Assembly: GCA_026770585.1 (NCBI GenBank) | Contig: MU646459.1 | Coordinates: forward strand, 437,351-451,521 | Source of the DNA: Baffinella frigidus | Taxonomy: Eukaryota > Cryptophyceae > Cryptomonadales > Baffinellaceae | Direction of reading: 5' to 3' | DNA length: 14,171 nucleotides | Part shown: positions 1-6,680 of the stretch, one piece after another | Position numbering within the stretch: position 1 is the first letter of the stretch | How the letters are laid out: the number at the start of each line of letters is the position of its first letter | Position numbers and translations under genes: made by a program | The notes under the pieces: model-generated | Told to the model about the DNA's origin: nothing | The model's database searches: none | What the model saw: the letters and a program-made list of their open reading frames with translations, nothing else

Positions 1-67
1 GAGAGAGAGAGAGAGAGAGACTGAGAGAGAGAGAGAGAGAGAGAGACTGAGAGAGAGAGAGAGAGAG
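1..67. repeat. (GA)n microsatellite, window edge
   Basis: Nearly pure GA dinucleotide run on the plus strand, broken twice by a CTGA interruption about 25 bases apart. It continues off the left edge of the window. Long Arg-Glu reading frames across it are artefacts of the dinucleotide repeat. Confidence 0.97.
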
Positions 68-111
68 CTTCTCTCACATGACGCACGTGATCAGCACGAG
101 CGCTGGAGTGT

Positions 112-194
112 GTGTGTGAGAGAGAGAGGGAGAGATAGAATGAGAGAGAGAGCGAAAGAGAGAGAAAGTGCGCGAGAGAGAATGAGAGCGAGAG

Positions 195-246
<52 letters not shown>
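112..246. repeat. Imperfect (GA)n microsatellite
   Basis: Starts as a short GT run at about 110-118, then becomes GA repeats with scattered AA, GC and TC interruptions, ending in a pure GA tract at about 201-246. Purines are on the plus strand, as in the neighbouring arrays. Confidence 0.95.
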
Positions 247-249
<3 letters not shown>

Positions 250-305
250 GCGTTATTCAACAGGGGGCGGCAAAAGAAAGATAGGCACGAGCGCGCGCGG
301 TGCTC

Positions 306-430
306 TACAGGGGTACCTCGCTCATAAGAAAGTACCCCCCCCCCCTCTAGGACCACCATAGGGCCCGAGGCATAGGCCTACTGTAGGGTCCTAGGGGGGG
401 GCGGTTTCTTATGAGCGAGGTACCCCTGTA
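306..430. mobile_element. Foldback element family A, copy 1 (MITE-like, complete)
   Basis: A 125-bp palindromic element. The outermost 26 bases of each end (starting TACAGGGGTACC and ending GGTACCCCTGTA) are perfect reverse complements, and the interior (C-run, CTAGGACC, central TAGGGCC/GGCATAGGCC, GGTCCTAG, G-run) is also self-complementary, so nearly the whole element can fold into one hairpin. There is no coding capacity. Ends begin and finish with TA, which would fit a TA target duplication as in Tc1/mariner-type MITEs, but this is inference. It lies between two GA microsatellite arrays. Confidence 0.85.
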
Positions 431-499
431 GGGTCTGTCGTGAGGAGGCGCTGCTGTCAAGAGTGTGTGGTAGTGAAATTGGTGAAACCTGAACAAACC

Positions 500-534
500 C
501 TTGAGAGAGAGAGAGAGAGGGAGAGAGAGAGCGC

Positions 535-571
<37 letters not shown>

Positions 572-586
572 CGCGCGAAAGAGAGC

Positions 587-624
<38 letters not shown>

Positions 625-653
625 AAGAGAGAGAGAGCGAGAGAGAGAGAGAG
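500..653. repeat. (GA)n microsatellite with GC interruptions
   Basis: GA repeats on the plus strand interrupted by GCGCGAAAG and GCGAAAG blocks. The interruption GCGAAAGAGAGAG recurs several times (near 531, 576, 588 and 621), so the array expanded by copying longer units as well as dinucleotides. Confidence 0.95.
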
Positions 654-707
654 ACCGGCCTGAGCGTCCCGCTGCGTTGCATCGCTTTCATCCCGCGCGA
701 ATGTCCC

Positions 708-960
708 GCTCTCTTCACACACGGCTGCCTCAAATTTCACACAAGGGTGCCTCAAAAGGACCCTGCATGCCCACTCTAGGGTCCTAGTGAGAGGCAGACC
801 CTATCCCTCAAGTGGCGAGTAGGCTCATGCGCCCTACACTGTACCGTAGGGCCCTAGGACCTGCTTAGGACCTCTTGAGGGGCTCTCTTCACACAGGGCT
901 GTATCGAATTCAAGGACACCACGTGCCCACTCTAGGAGCCTAGTCAGAGGCATATCCCGC
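708..960. repeat. Diverged direct repeat pair
   Basis: Two related stretches, about 708-806 and 881-958. Each contains CTCTCTTCACACA followed by a GGCTG box, then TGCCCACTCTAGG, a CCTAGT box and an AGAGGCA box before TATCCC. The first copy leads straight into foldback family B copy 1. Function unknown; they look like degraded dispersed repeats. Confidence 0.6.
802..879. mobile_element. Foldback element family B, copy 1 (5' half, truncated)
   Basis: Begins TATCCCTCAAGTGGC and continues through AGGCTCATGCGCCC, the central TAGGGCCCTAGGACC block and GGACCTCTTG, matching the complete copies at 1347 and 2630. It lacks the closing GCCACTT arm. Confidence 0.65.
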
Positions 961-1111
961 AGGCCCATCCTTGAGTCCTAGGGACAGGCCTTCTGTACTC
1001 TCGAAGGGGTGTTGGTTGTTGTATTCGCAGTACCACCGAGTGATGCGCGGGCGTGCAATTGGCCAATTGCCGCGGAGGGCACCTTCAAGGGATTGGGGAT
1101 ACAGCCCCGCG

Positions 1112-1232
1112 TACAGGGGTACCTCGCTCATAAGAAACGCCCCCACCCCTAGGACCACCACAGGGCCCTAGGCATAGGCCTACTGTAGGGCCCTAGGGGG
1201 GGGCACTTTCTTATGAGCGAGGTACCCCTGTA
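1112..1232. mobile_element. Foldback element family A, copy 2 (complete)
   Basis: A 121-bp copy of the same palindromic element as 306-430, with perfect 26-base outer arms (TACAGGGGTACC... at the left, ...GGTACCCCTGTA at the right) and the same self-complementary CCCTAGGACC/GGGCCCTAGGG interior. The arms are intact while interior bases differ, so copies are recent or the arms are under selection or gene conversion. Confidence 0.85.
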
Positions 1233-1346
1233 GGATGGCCAAAGTGACTTTACACGGGGCTGTATCCCCACACACCTCCCACCACATCGTCCCCCTCGCG
1301 CACCCACACACCCGCAGACTCAGAGATCCCTTCAACGTCAAATGTG

Positions 1347-1451
1347 TATCCCTTAAGTGGCAAGAAGGCACATACGCTCTACGGTAGGGCCCTAGGACCT
1401 GCCTAGGACCTCTTGGCGGTCAGTTTTGACCGCCTCGCCACTTGAAGGATA
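1347..1451. mobile_element. Foldback element family B, copy 2 (complete)
   Basis: A 105-bp inverted-repeat element opening TATCCCTTAAGTGGC and closing GCCACTTGAAGGATA. The interior carries GGTAGGGCCCTAGGACCTGC and a short GGCGGTCA...TGACCGCC hairpin near 1416-1433. It has no reading frame of note. Confidence 0.75.
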
Positions 1452-1509
1452 GCAACATGGCCGCTATGTCTTCGCTCCGGGGAGGCACCGAGCGATCCCC
1501 ACCTAGATA

Positions 1510-1567
1510 TCGGCCTACTGTAGGACCCTAGGACGGTGCGCCTCCTGATGAGTGAGGTATCCCTGTA
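1510..1567. mobile_element. Family A 3' half, degenerate
   Basis: Contains GGCCTACTGTAGGACCCTAGGA, then a decayed right arm reading GATGAGTGAGGTATCCCTGTA instead of the family consensus ATGAGCGAGGTACCCCTGTA. The left half is missing. Confidence 0.6.
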
Positions 1568-1583
1568 GAGGCATACCCCTACT

Positions 1584-1711
1584 GTACAGGGGTACACCTG
1601 TGCTTCGCTCATAAGAAAGCTCCTCCCCCTAGGACCCTACAGTAGGACCACGCCTAGGGCCCTATGGTGGTCCTAGGGAGGGGGGCGCTTTCTCATGAGC
1701 GAGGTACCCCT
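1584..1711. mobile_element. Family A, copy 3 (slightly diverged)
   Basis: A foldback copy whose left arm contains an extra short stretch (TACAGGGGTACACCTGTGCT before CGCTCATAAGAAA) and whose right arm ends CTCATGAGCGAGGTACCCCT, losing the terminal GTA. The interior has the usual CCCCCTAGGACC...GGTCCTAGGGAGG complement. It overlaps sequence related to 2075-2118 at its right edge. Confidence 0.75.
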
Positions 1712-1932
1712 CCACACAGCGGACTTCGAAGGGGTTTCTGAATAAACCTGAAGCGATCAAACCCACAACCCTACGGTAGGCAGAGGGGGATGCTCCTAAG
1801 ACTAGCCCTACTTTAGGACCCTGCAGGGATTCGGGGCTACAAGAATACCCTTGGTCGAGCTTCGGTCGGTGTCTGTTTTCTTGAATTAGTACCAACGAGT
1901 TGAACGCGAGATCCAGTCAACCCTCTGGCTGG

Positions 1933-1956
1933 TACAGGGGTACCTCGCTCATAAGC
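1933..1956. mobile_element. Family A solo left arm
   Basis: An isolated 5' arm (TACAGGGGTACC through CTCATAAG) with no interior and no right arm. It is either a truncation product or a landing-site remnant. Confidence 0.6.
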
Positions 1957-2141
1957 CACGCAGCGGGCTACGAAGGGCTTTTCGGCCCAAATCGGGCCAC
2001 CTTTCCGTTACCTTATCCATAGGAACCCCCCTATGTCCCTACGGGTTGCCTACCGTAGGGTAGTATGTCTCTTATCGCTGAAGGGGTTTTCAAAGATCCC
2101 TTCGAAGTCCGCTGTGTGGGTGCGGGCATTGTGAAAACAGG

Positions 2142-2372
2142 TGAGTACACGTTCTTAAATTTAGGAACGTTCCCGGAAAATTGGTGGGTACAGGGGTACC
2201 TCGCTCATAAGAAATACACCCCCCCTGGGACCTCACAGTGGGACCATGCCTATGGTCCTATGGTGGTCCTAGCGGGGGGGGGCAGTTTCTTATGAGCGAG
2301 GTAACCCTGTACCCGTTCTTCAAGTTAAGAACGTTTCCGAGAAACGGCCGAGTACCCCTTCTTAAACGATCG
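2142..2372. repeat. Diverged direct repeats flanking a family A copy
   Basis: About 43 bases at 2147-2190 (ACGTTCTTAAATTTAGGAACG then TTCCCGGAAAATTGG) recur with substitutions at 2312-2354 (CCGTTCTTCAAGTTAAGAACG then TTTCCGAGAAACGG). They sit immediately left and right of the family A element at 2189-2311; a third partial echo (CCTTCTTAAACGATCGG) follows. Confidence 0.5.
2189..2311. mobile_element. Family A, copy 4 (complete)
   Basis: A 123-bp foldback element with outer arms TACAGGGGTACC / GGTAACCCTGTA, a single-base mismatch in the right arm (GTAACC for GTACCCC). Interior: CCCCCCTGGGACC, a central ATGCCTATGGTCCTATGG block and GGTCCTAGCGGGG. Confidence 0.8.
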
Positions 2373-2607
2373 GTGGCACGTTATCTATCACAGATTTTTT
2401 TAGGAACAACAGGGCCAAAGCTCACTCATATTCTTATTCGTCGTCACTGCTTCTGATTCATGGTCACTACTTTCGCTGCTCTCGATTCTCACCCCCGCTC
2501 TGGCTAAGGAAACACGTCTCTGAGGCGCTATCCTTACATTAAGGCACGCAGACACAAGCGGTCGGTGCTGTCCTTCGATTCATTTAATTTCAGGACCGCG
2601 CCAAACT
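2312..2607. other. Intergenic stretch, no gene seen
   Basis: No convincing gene. On the minus strand a short frame around 2384-2480 reads as an acidic Ser/Glu-rich peptide (ESSESSDHESE), which could be a terminal exon or low-complexity chance. I see no start, splice partner or family match. Confidence 0.5.
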
Positions 2608-2751
2608 CGGTCGGTGTGCGGTCTTTAATTATCCCGTAAGTGGTCAGTAGGCTCATACGCCCTACCGTAGGGCCCTAGGACCTACCTAGGACCTCTTGGG
2701 GTCCAATTTGACGGCATAGCCACTTAAGGGATAAGGACCGCACACCGTCCG
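2608..2751. mobile_element. Family B, copy 3, inside a longer palindrome
   Basis: The core element 2630-2733 (TATCCCGTAAGTGG...CCACTTAAGGGATA) is flanked by additional complementary arms: CGGTGTGCGGTC at 2612-2623 and GACCGCACACCG at 2736-2747, with weaker pairing outward to 2608/2751. The whole 144-bp segment can fold. Either the full-length element is this longer form, or the core inserted into the loop of another palindrome. Confidence 0.75.
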
Positions 2752-2850
2752 ATCGTCGGGCTCACCCCTGATACAGTTGATCCAATGGCCTGAGGCGGGA
2801 TCGTCCTGGACCCAGTCCTCACAACCCCCGCATGTGTCGACGCCCGTGTT
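2690..2850 (-). other. Stop-free minus-strand stretch with CxxC...HxxxC pattern
   Basis: Reading leftward from a possible acceptor (CCACAG ending at 2851), a stop-free frame encodes a peptide with TCGGCEDW, then DDPASGHWINC, a Cys-x2-Cys / His-x3-Cys arrangement, then runs into foldback family B and stops. It is immediately downstream of the J-domain gene on the same strand. I could not find a donor in the last J-protein exon that joins to it in this frame. Not a recognised domain; possibly a decayed or alternative terminal exon. Confidence 0.2.
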
Positions 2851-2859
2851 CTGTGGGTC

Positions 2860-3939
2860 TCAGGGAGGCGCTAAATCCATGGAAATAAGCCACAGCCAGA
2901 AATTCCACGACGACCCACAACGCTTGACAGTCTGAACTCGGCACGCCGATGCATCACGCTTTTTCGTCTGCCTCTTTTGTGCCGGCGGCTCCTCGTGCCA
3001 CGAAGAGTCTGTGGGTCTCAGGTTTCGAGCCTCATCATAATCTTCCCGCGCCTGCTCGCCCTGACGTGCAGGGCCTTGTCGGAGTCCCGCAGCCTGCTCC
3101 CGGGCGGTCTTGTACTCCAGAACTTTTTCTCGCTGCCGTGCAACAGCCTGCTCCTTCGAGGAGGTGAAATCTTTCACCTCACTTGCAGCCTCAGCCTCCT
3201 CCCTTCCAGGCTCCACCTTCTCCCGCCCTTCCTTTATCCGCTCTGTACGCTCTTCCCTCTCCTGCTCTTCCTTTCCCCGGGCCCGGGCTACCTTGTCCCG
3301 CAAACTCTGCTCCTTCTGTTCCTTCTGGAGACCAGAATGCTTCTTTTTTGCAGACAGTACAAACGCCTGATATTGCGCGTGCGCCCGGGCAGCTTCCTCT
3401 TTCCTCTTCCTCGCCTGCTCCTGCTCCTGCGCAGCGAAGTCCCCTCCCTCCTGAAGCGCATCGTACGCGGCCTTAGCCTTCTCGTCCGCCAGCACCTCGT
3501 ACGCCTCCTGGATCTCTCTGAACTTGTCCGCCGCCACCTCCTGATCCCCTCCCTTTGCTGCCGCCTTGTCAGGATGATGCCTGCCGGCGGAATGGCGGCT
3601 GTCAGCTTCGGAGCGGCCCACCGCGATGCTGCTGCGCCATTGTGCAACGAGGTATGGCGAGCATGTATAGTAGCGATGCTTGAGCGCAGAACGCGAGAGC
3701 TTTGTTGTTAGTGTTACCCGAGGCGGCACGTCCAAGGGCGCAGCGAGCTGGAGCGAGCATCTACCATCGTTGCCCAATACGTAGAGCCATATCTCGATGA
3801 CTTCCCCCTGGTCTGCAAACAGCCAAGCAAGCCGAGGTGCAAGGAGGAGGCACCTGAGCGCCAACGCCCTGTGGGCCTTCTTGATCTCCTCGCGCGTGGC
3901 GCCGCATTCCAGCCCGAGGACGGCATAGTGGGTCGCCAT
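2860..3939 (-). CDS. J-domain (HSP40/DNAJC-type) protein, two exons
   Basis: Co-chaperone that would stimulate an HSP70 ATPase. Exon 1 is 3939-3854 and exon 2 is 3580-2860 (TGA stop), separated by a 273-bp GT-AG intron in phase 2; the spliced product is 268 aa. Residues 1-69 form a J-domain: MATHYAVLGL, helix II with a KKAHRALALRHH run, the HPD motif at about 31-33, then helix III DKFREIQEAYEVL. There is no Gly/Phe region and no zinc-finger repeats, so it is a type III (DNAJC-like) protein. Residues about 75-215 are a long Glu/Lys/Arg/Gln-rich probable coiled coil. The C-terminus (WNFWLWLISMDLAPP) is unusual, and the true last exon could differ. The start is the ATG at 3939 (context GGGATGG), since the codons before it back to 3960 contain no ATG. 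The specific DNAJC subfamily is not recognised, and no signal peptide is seen. Confidence 0.85.
   Translation of the reverse strand: MATHYAVLGLECGATREEIKKAHRALALRCLLLAPRLAWLFADQGEVIEIWLYVLGNDGRCSLQLAAPLDVPPRVTLTTKLSRSALKHRYYTCSPYLVAQWRSSIAVGRSEADSRHSAGRHHPDKAAAKGGDQEVAADKFREIQEAYEVLADEKAKAAYDALQEGGDFAAQEQEQARKRKEEAARAHAQYQAFVLSAKKKHSGLQKEQKEQSLRDKVARARGKEEQEREERTERIKEGREKVEPGREEAEAASEVKDFTSSKEQAVARQREKVLEYKTAREQAAGLRQGPARQGEQAREDYDEARNLRPTDSSWHEEPPAQKRQTKKRDASACRVQTVKRCGSSWNFWLWLISMDLAPP
3581..3853 (-). other. In-frame, stop-free intron of the J-domain gene
   Basis: Donor AG|GTGCCT at 3854/3853 and acceptor GGCAG|GC at 3581/3580. Splicing joins Leu-Ala-Leu-Arg directly to the HHPDK motif, restoring a normal J-domain. 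The intron is 273 nt (91 codons) and has no stop in the gene's frame, so a retained-intron transcript would still encode a full-length protein, with 91 extra residues between helix II and HPD. Confidence 0.85.
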
Positions 3940-4057
3940 CCCAGAGGATTCCTTAAGCAAATAATTTATCGGGTCTAATTTTTTGGGGTTTGTTCCAAAA
4001 AAGAATTAAAACCCATAAATTCCCACTTTTAGGCCCCATCCTCGTCACCCTTCTCTC

Positions 4058-4111
4058 CTTTCATCGTTGGTGTCTGACTGATCTCTTTCATCGTTGGTGT
4101 CTGACTGATTT
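4058..4111. repeat. 27-bp tandem duplication
   Basis: Two copies of a 27-bp unit beginning CTTTCATCGTTGGTGTCTGA, at 4058 and 4085, nearly identical. A diverged third relative lies at about 4637-4665. It forms the left edge of repeat family C. Confidence 0.85.
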
Positions 4112-4147
4112 CACCTCACCCCCTCACACAATCCCTCTCACCTTGTG

Positions 4148-4422
4148 GGGTATCCGTAGTTGGAGCTATTATACTTCAACTATGGGATACCATGAGCCTC
4201 ATAAAGGCTGACTTGGGTTCGGTGCGTGGGCGGGCATGGTCACCAATTGGTATACCTCCAAACACCCCAAGAGAACCACCCTGTATCCCCTCTTCACGAG
4301 CCTCTGCACTGGAGAGCTCAACGCGATCCGAAAGCAAAAATGCTTTCTCTGCAGTCCTTTCTACGGAAGGGCGTGTCGTTGGCATATGTTGGGCGAAATT
4401 AAAACCTCAAGGACCTAAAGGA
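4148..4422 (+). repeat. Repeat family C, copy 1
   Basis: Opens GGGGTATCCGTAGTTGGAGC, then ATACCATGAGCCTCATAAAGG, a CACCCCAAGAGAACCA box, CCCCTCTTCACGAGCCTCTG, a small stem-loop (GAAAGC AAAAAT GCTTTC), GGGCGTGTCGTTGG and finally AAAACCTCAAGGACCTAAAG. The same order of boxes recurs at 4740-5032, 5394-5663 and (3' part only) 5871-6017. Some copies are open in one frame, but an indel in the 5515 copy breaks it, so I treat it as noncoding. Confidence 0.8.
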
Positions 4423-4503
4423 TGATACATTGCTAACTTGTGTTGTTTAGGTCCTTTAGGTTTCAATTTCGCCCAACATATGCCAACGACACGCCCTTCT
4501 GTG
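4367..4503. repeat. Long hairpin from head-to-head family C ends
   Basis: The 3' end of family C copy 1 (4371-4422) is followed after about 25 bases by its reverse complement (4447-4499), giving roughly 50-base arms from GGGCGTGTCGTTGGC to CCTAAAGG with a short loop. A transcript through it would form a near-perfect stem. Confidence 0.8.
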
Positions 4504-4525
4504 AAAAGGACTGCATCGTTGGGCC

Positions 4526-4584
4526 TGGTCCTTTAGGTCCTTTAGGTTTCAATTTCGCCCAACATATGCCAACGACACGCCCCC
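4526..4584 (-). repeat. Second inverted family C fragment
   Basis: Another reverse-oriented copy of the family C 3' end (GGTCCTTTAGG repeated, then GTTTCAATTTCGCCC and CAACGACACGCCC), directly after the hairpin arm at 4447-4503, with about 23 bases between them. The inverted arm has therefore been duplicated in tandem. Confidence 0.8.
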
Positions 4585-4636
4585 TTAAATTTGCTGACCT
4601 ATGTACATTGGGGCAAACCCCTACACAACCACATTT

Positions 4637-5032
4637 CTTTCCTCTCATCTTTGGTGTCTATCTGATCTGACTTTATACCCCCACACAATCCCTATCACCT
4701 TTGGAATCCTGTTAGGTTCCTCTGACATCTGGGGTATCCGTAAATCGTGTTTTCTCTCTGGGGTATCCGTGGTTGGAGCTCTCATACTTCAATCGTGGGA
4801 TACCATGAGCCTCATAAAGGCTGACTTGTGGTTCGGTGTGTGGGCGAGCGAGGTCCTATGGATCAACTCAAGCACCCCAAGAGAACCAACCCTTTATCCC
4901 CTCTTCACGAGCCTCTGCATTGGAGAGCTAAACGCGATCCGAAAGCAAAAATGCTTTCTCTGCAGTCCTTTCTACGGAAGGGCGTGTCGTTGGCATATGT
5001 TGGGCGAAATTAAAACCTCAAGGACCTAAAGG
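4637..5032 (+). repeat. Repeat family C, copy 2
   Basis: Full-length copy with the same box order as 4058-4422 (GGTGTCTATCTGATCTGAC, ACACAATCCC, GGGGTATCCGT, ATACCATGAGCC, CCCCTCTTCACGAGCCTCTG, AAAACCTCAAGGACC). It carries an internal duplication of the GGGGTATCCGT segment (about 4732-4742 and 4762-4772). The core, from CCTTTATCCCC to CCTAAAGG (4889-5032), is nearly identical to copy 1. Confidence 0.8.
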
Positions 5033-5194
5033 AATCTCAGAAGTCGCTGGGGAAACCCCCTACACATTCACCTTTCTCGCTCCCTTAACTTTGCTGGCTT
5101 TTACGGATTCTTCATTCTAAATGGTTAAGATTTTATGCATGGCCATTCGGAATCGGGAGCGGCCCCTTGAACCACAGCGGGCGGAGCCCTATGC

Positions 5195-5295
5195 TCAACT
5201 GGGGAGTAAGGCCGATCTGATCCTTGCTTGGGGGTGGCATGGGCTGACACCGACAATGCTGTTTATTATATCGAAATCAACGAAATCAACGATGG
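5195..5295 (+). repeat. Repeat family D, copy 1
   Basis: Segment with TATGCTCAACTGGGGAGTAA, GATCTGATCCTTGCTTGGGG, GGGCTGACACCGACAAT and CGAAATCAACGAAATCAACG. Its reverse complement recurs with substitutions at about 9380-9490. In both copies one frame reads a peptide with LILAWGWHGLTPT, which may be a coincidental open frame or a relic of a transposon ORF. Confidence 0.7.
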
Positions 5296-5393
5296 TCTCG
5301 TCGAATCTCTCCCCCTAGCGTGTGCCGTCGGTTTACCAACTTTTAAATTTCGCCTTTCCCCTGTCTGACATCTGGCTTCCTTTGACCTCTCGG

Positions 5394-5663
5394 GTATCCG
5401 TGGCTCAGCTCCTAGGAGCTGAACCATTTGATACCATGGGCCTTCCGCCGACTTTGGTTCGGTGTGTGTGTGTGCATGAGAACCAGTTGGTATATCTTTA
5501 CACACCCCAATAGAACCACCCTCCATCCCCTCCTCACGAGCCTCTGCACTGGAAAGCTAGACGCGATCCGAAAGCAAAAAAAATGCTTTCTTTGCAGATC
5601 CTTTCTACGGAAGGGCGTGTCGTTGGGCCATGCTGGGAGAAAATAAAACCTCAAGGACCTAAA
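5394..5663 (+). repeat. Repeat family C, copy 3
   Basis: Begins GGGTATCCGTGGCTCAGCTC, then ATACCATGGGCC, a GTGTGTGTGTGTG expansion at 5463-5473, CACACCCCAATAGAACCACC and the conserved core ending CTCAAGGACCTAAA. The A-run of the stem-loop is lengthened, which breaks the frame that is open in other copies. Confidence 0.8.
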
Positions 5664-5870
5664 AAATGGCGTTGAGCCATGCGGAGGACTGGCTATCCCT
5701 GAAAAGGTCAGTAGCAACAAGTTTCAATCGCAACTACTTTCATTTCTGACATTTCGTATTGCCGAAATGGGCCGAAATGGGCTCCGCGCCAAATCGAGGT
5801 GAGGACAGTGAACGAGCCGGATTTCTCGGGAAATGAACTTGTATGCTACCTGGATTTTATCCAAAATAGC

Positions 5871-6017
5871 AACCCTGTATCCCCTCTTCACGAGCCTCTG
5901 CACTGGAGAGCCAAACGCGATCCGAAAGCAAAAATGTTTTTCCTGCAGATGTTTTCCACGGAAAGGCGTGTCGTTGGGCTACGTTGGGAGAAATCAAAAC
6001 CTCAAGGACCTAAAGGA
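5871..6017 (+). repeat. Repeat family C, copy 4 (core only)
   Basis: Core segment from CCTGTATCCCCTCTTCACGA to CTCAAGGACCTAAAGGA without the upstream half found in copies 1-3. It differs from copy 1 at scattered positions (TTTTCCTGCAGATG, CCACGGAAAGG). Confidence 0.8.
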
Positions 6018-6120
6018 CCCCAACCCACACGATGTCACAAAAAGGCAGAATTTGCCGAGAAATGTTGGATCCGTGCCTGACCAGACCTCAAAATTGAATT
6101 TCCACACGTGACCTCGACCC

Positions 6121-6371
6121 TGCAGGGATACCTCGCTCAGAAGAAACGCCCACCCCTAGGATCACCATAGGGCCCTAGGCGTAGCCCTAAATGTACCCCT
6201 GTACCTCGCTCATAAGAAAGCGCCACCCCCCCTAGGACCACAGTAGGGCCCTAGGCATAGCCCTACTGTAGGGTCCCAGGAGGAGGCGGTTTCTTATGAG
6301 CGAGGTACCCCTAGGGCCCTACTGTGGTCCTAGGGGGGGTGGCGGTTTCTCATGAGCGAGGTACCCCTGTA
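6121..6371. mobile_element. Nested pair of family A foldback elements
   Basis: An outer element is split: left half at about 6121-6190 (GGGATACCTCGCTCAGAAG and CCCCTAGGATCACC) and right half at about 6312-6371 (GGTCCTAGGGG, CTCATGAGCGAGGTACCCCT). Inside sits a second copy at about 6191-6311 with its own left arm (CCTCGCTCATAAGAAAG) and right arm (CTTATGAGCGAGGTACCCCT). The inner copy is closer to the family consensus than the outer left arm, as expected for a later insertion. Confidence 0.7.
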
Positions 6372-6680
6372 CAAAGCGGTCTGTCCCGCAGCTCAGCGCC
6401 GAGCCAACACACCCAACGCACTGCCGTGTGTGTTCATCACCCAGCTTCTACCCACCTGACTACGCCCCGCCCTTCCGCGCCCCCCGCGCGCACCCCGACC
6501 CCGAACCGCACCACAACCTACCACAACCTGAAAGCTGGTGACAACATCCACAAATTCTAGTCGTTGCCGTCTCTCACGCCCTGTGCCTTTCTCAGATACC
6601 TACACAAGAAGCGTATGGCATCTGTGCACCTTATGCCGAAAGCGACTCTTCGTTTCTAGAATGTAACAATACCGCGTTCG
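6372..6680. other. No gene recognised
   Basis: C-rich, unstructured sequence between the nested foldback elements and the telomere-like block. A short open frame here encodes a Thr/Pro/Ser-rich peptide typical of composition bias. No repeat, RNA gene or exon is supported. Confidence 0.6.

Noticed and set aside
110-787. Reading frames of 83-128 codons rich in Arg-Glu or Ser-Leu
   Set aside because: They are translations of GA/CT dinucleotide repeats and foldback arms, with no other coding signal.
2977-3711. 244-codon plus-strand frame over the J-domain gene
   Set aside because: Antisense shadow of the J-protein exon 2; composition is Leu/Ser/Arg-rich and no domain is visible.
4148-6017. CRISPR-like array or coding repeats
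   Set aside because: Units are long, unevenly spaced and diverged, in eukaryotic DNA. The frame open in some copies is broken by an indel in another.
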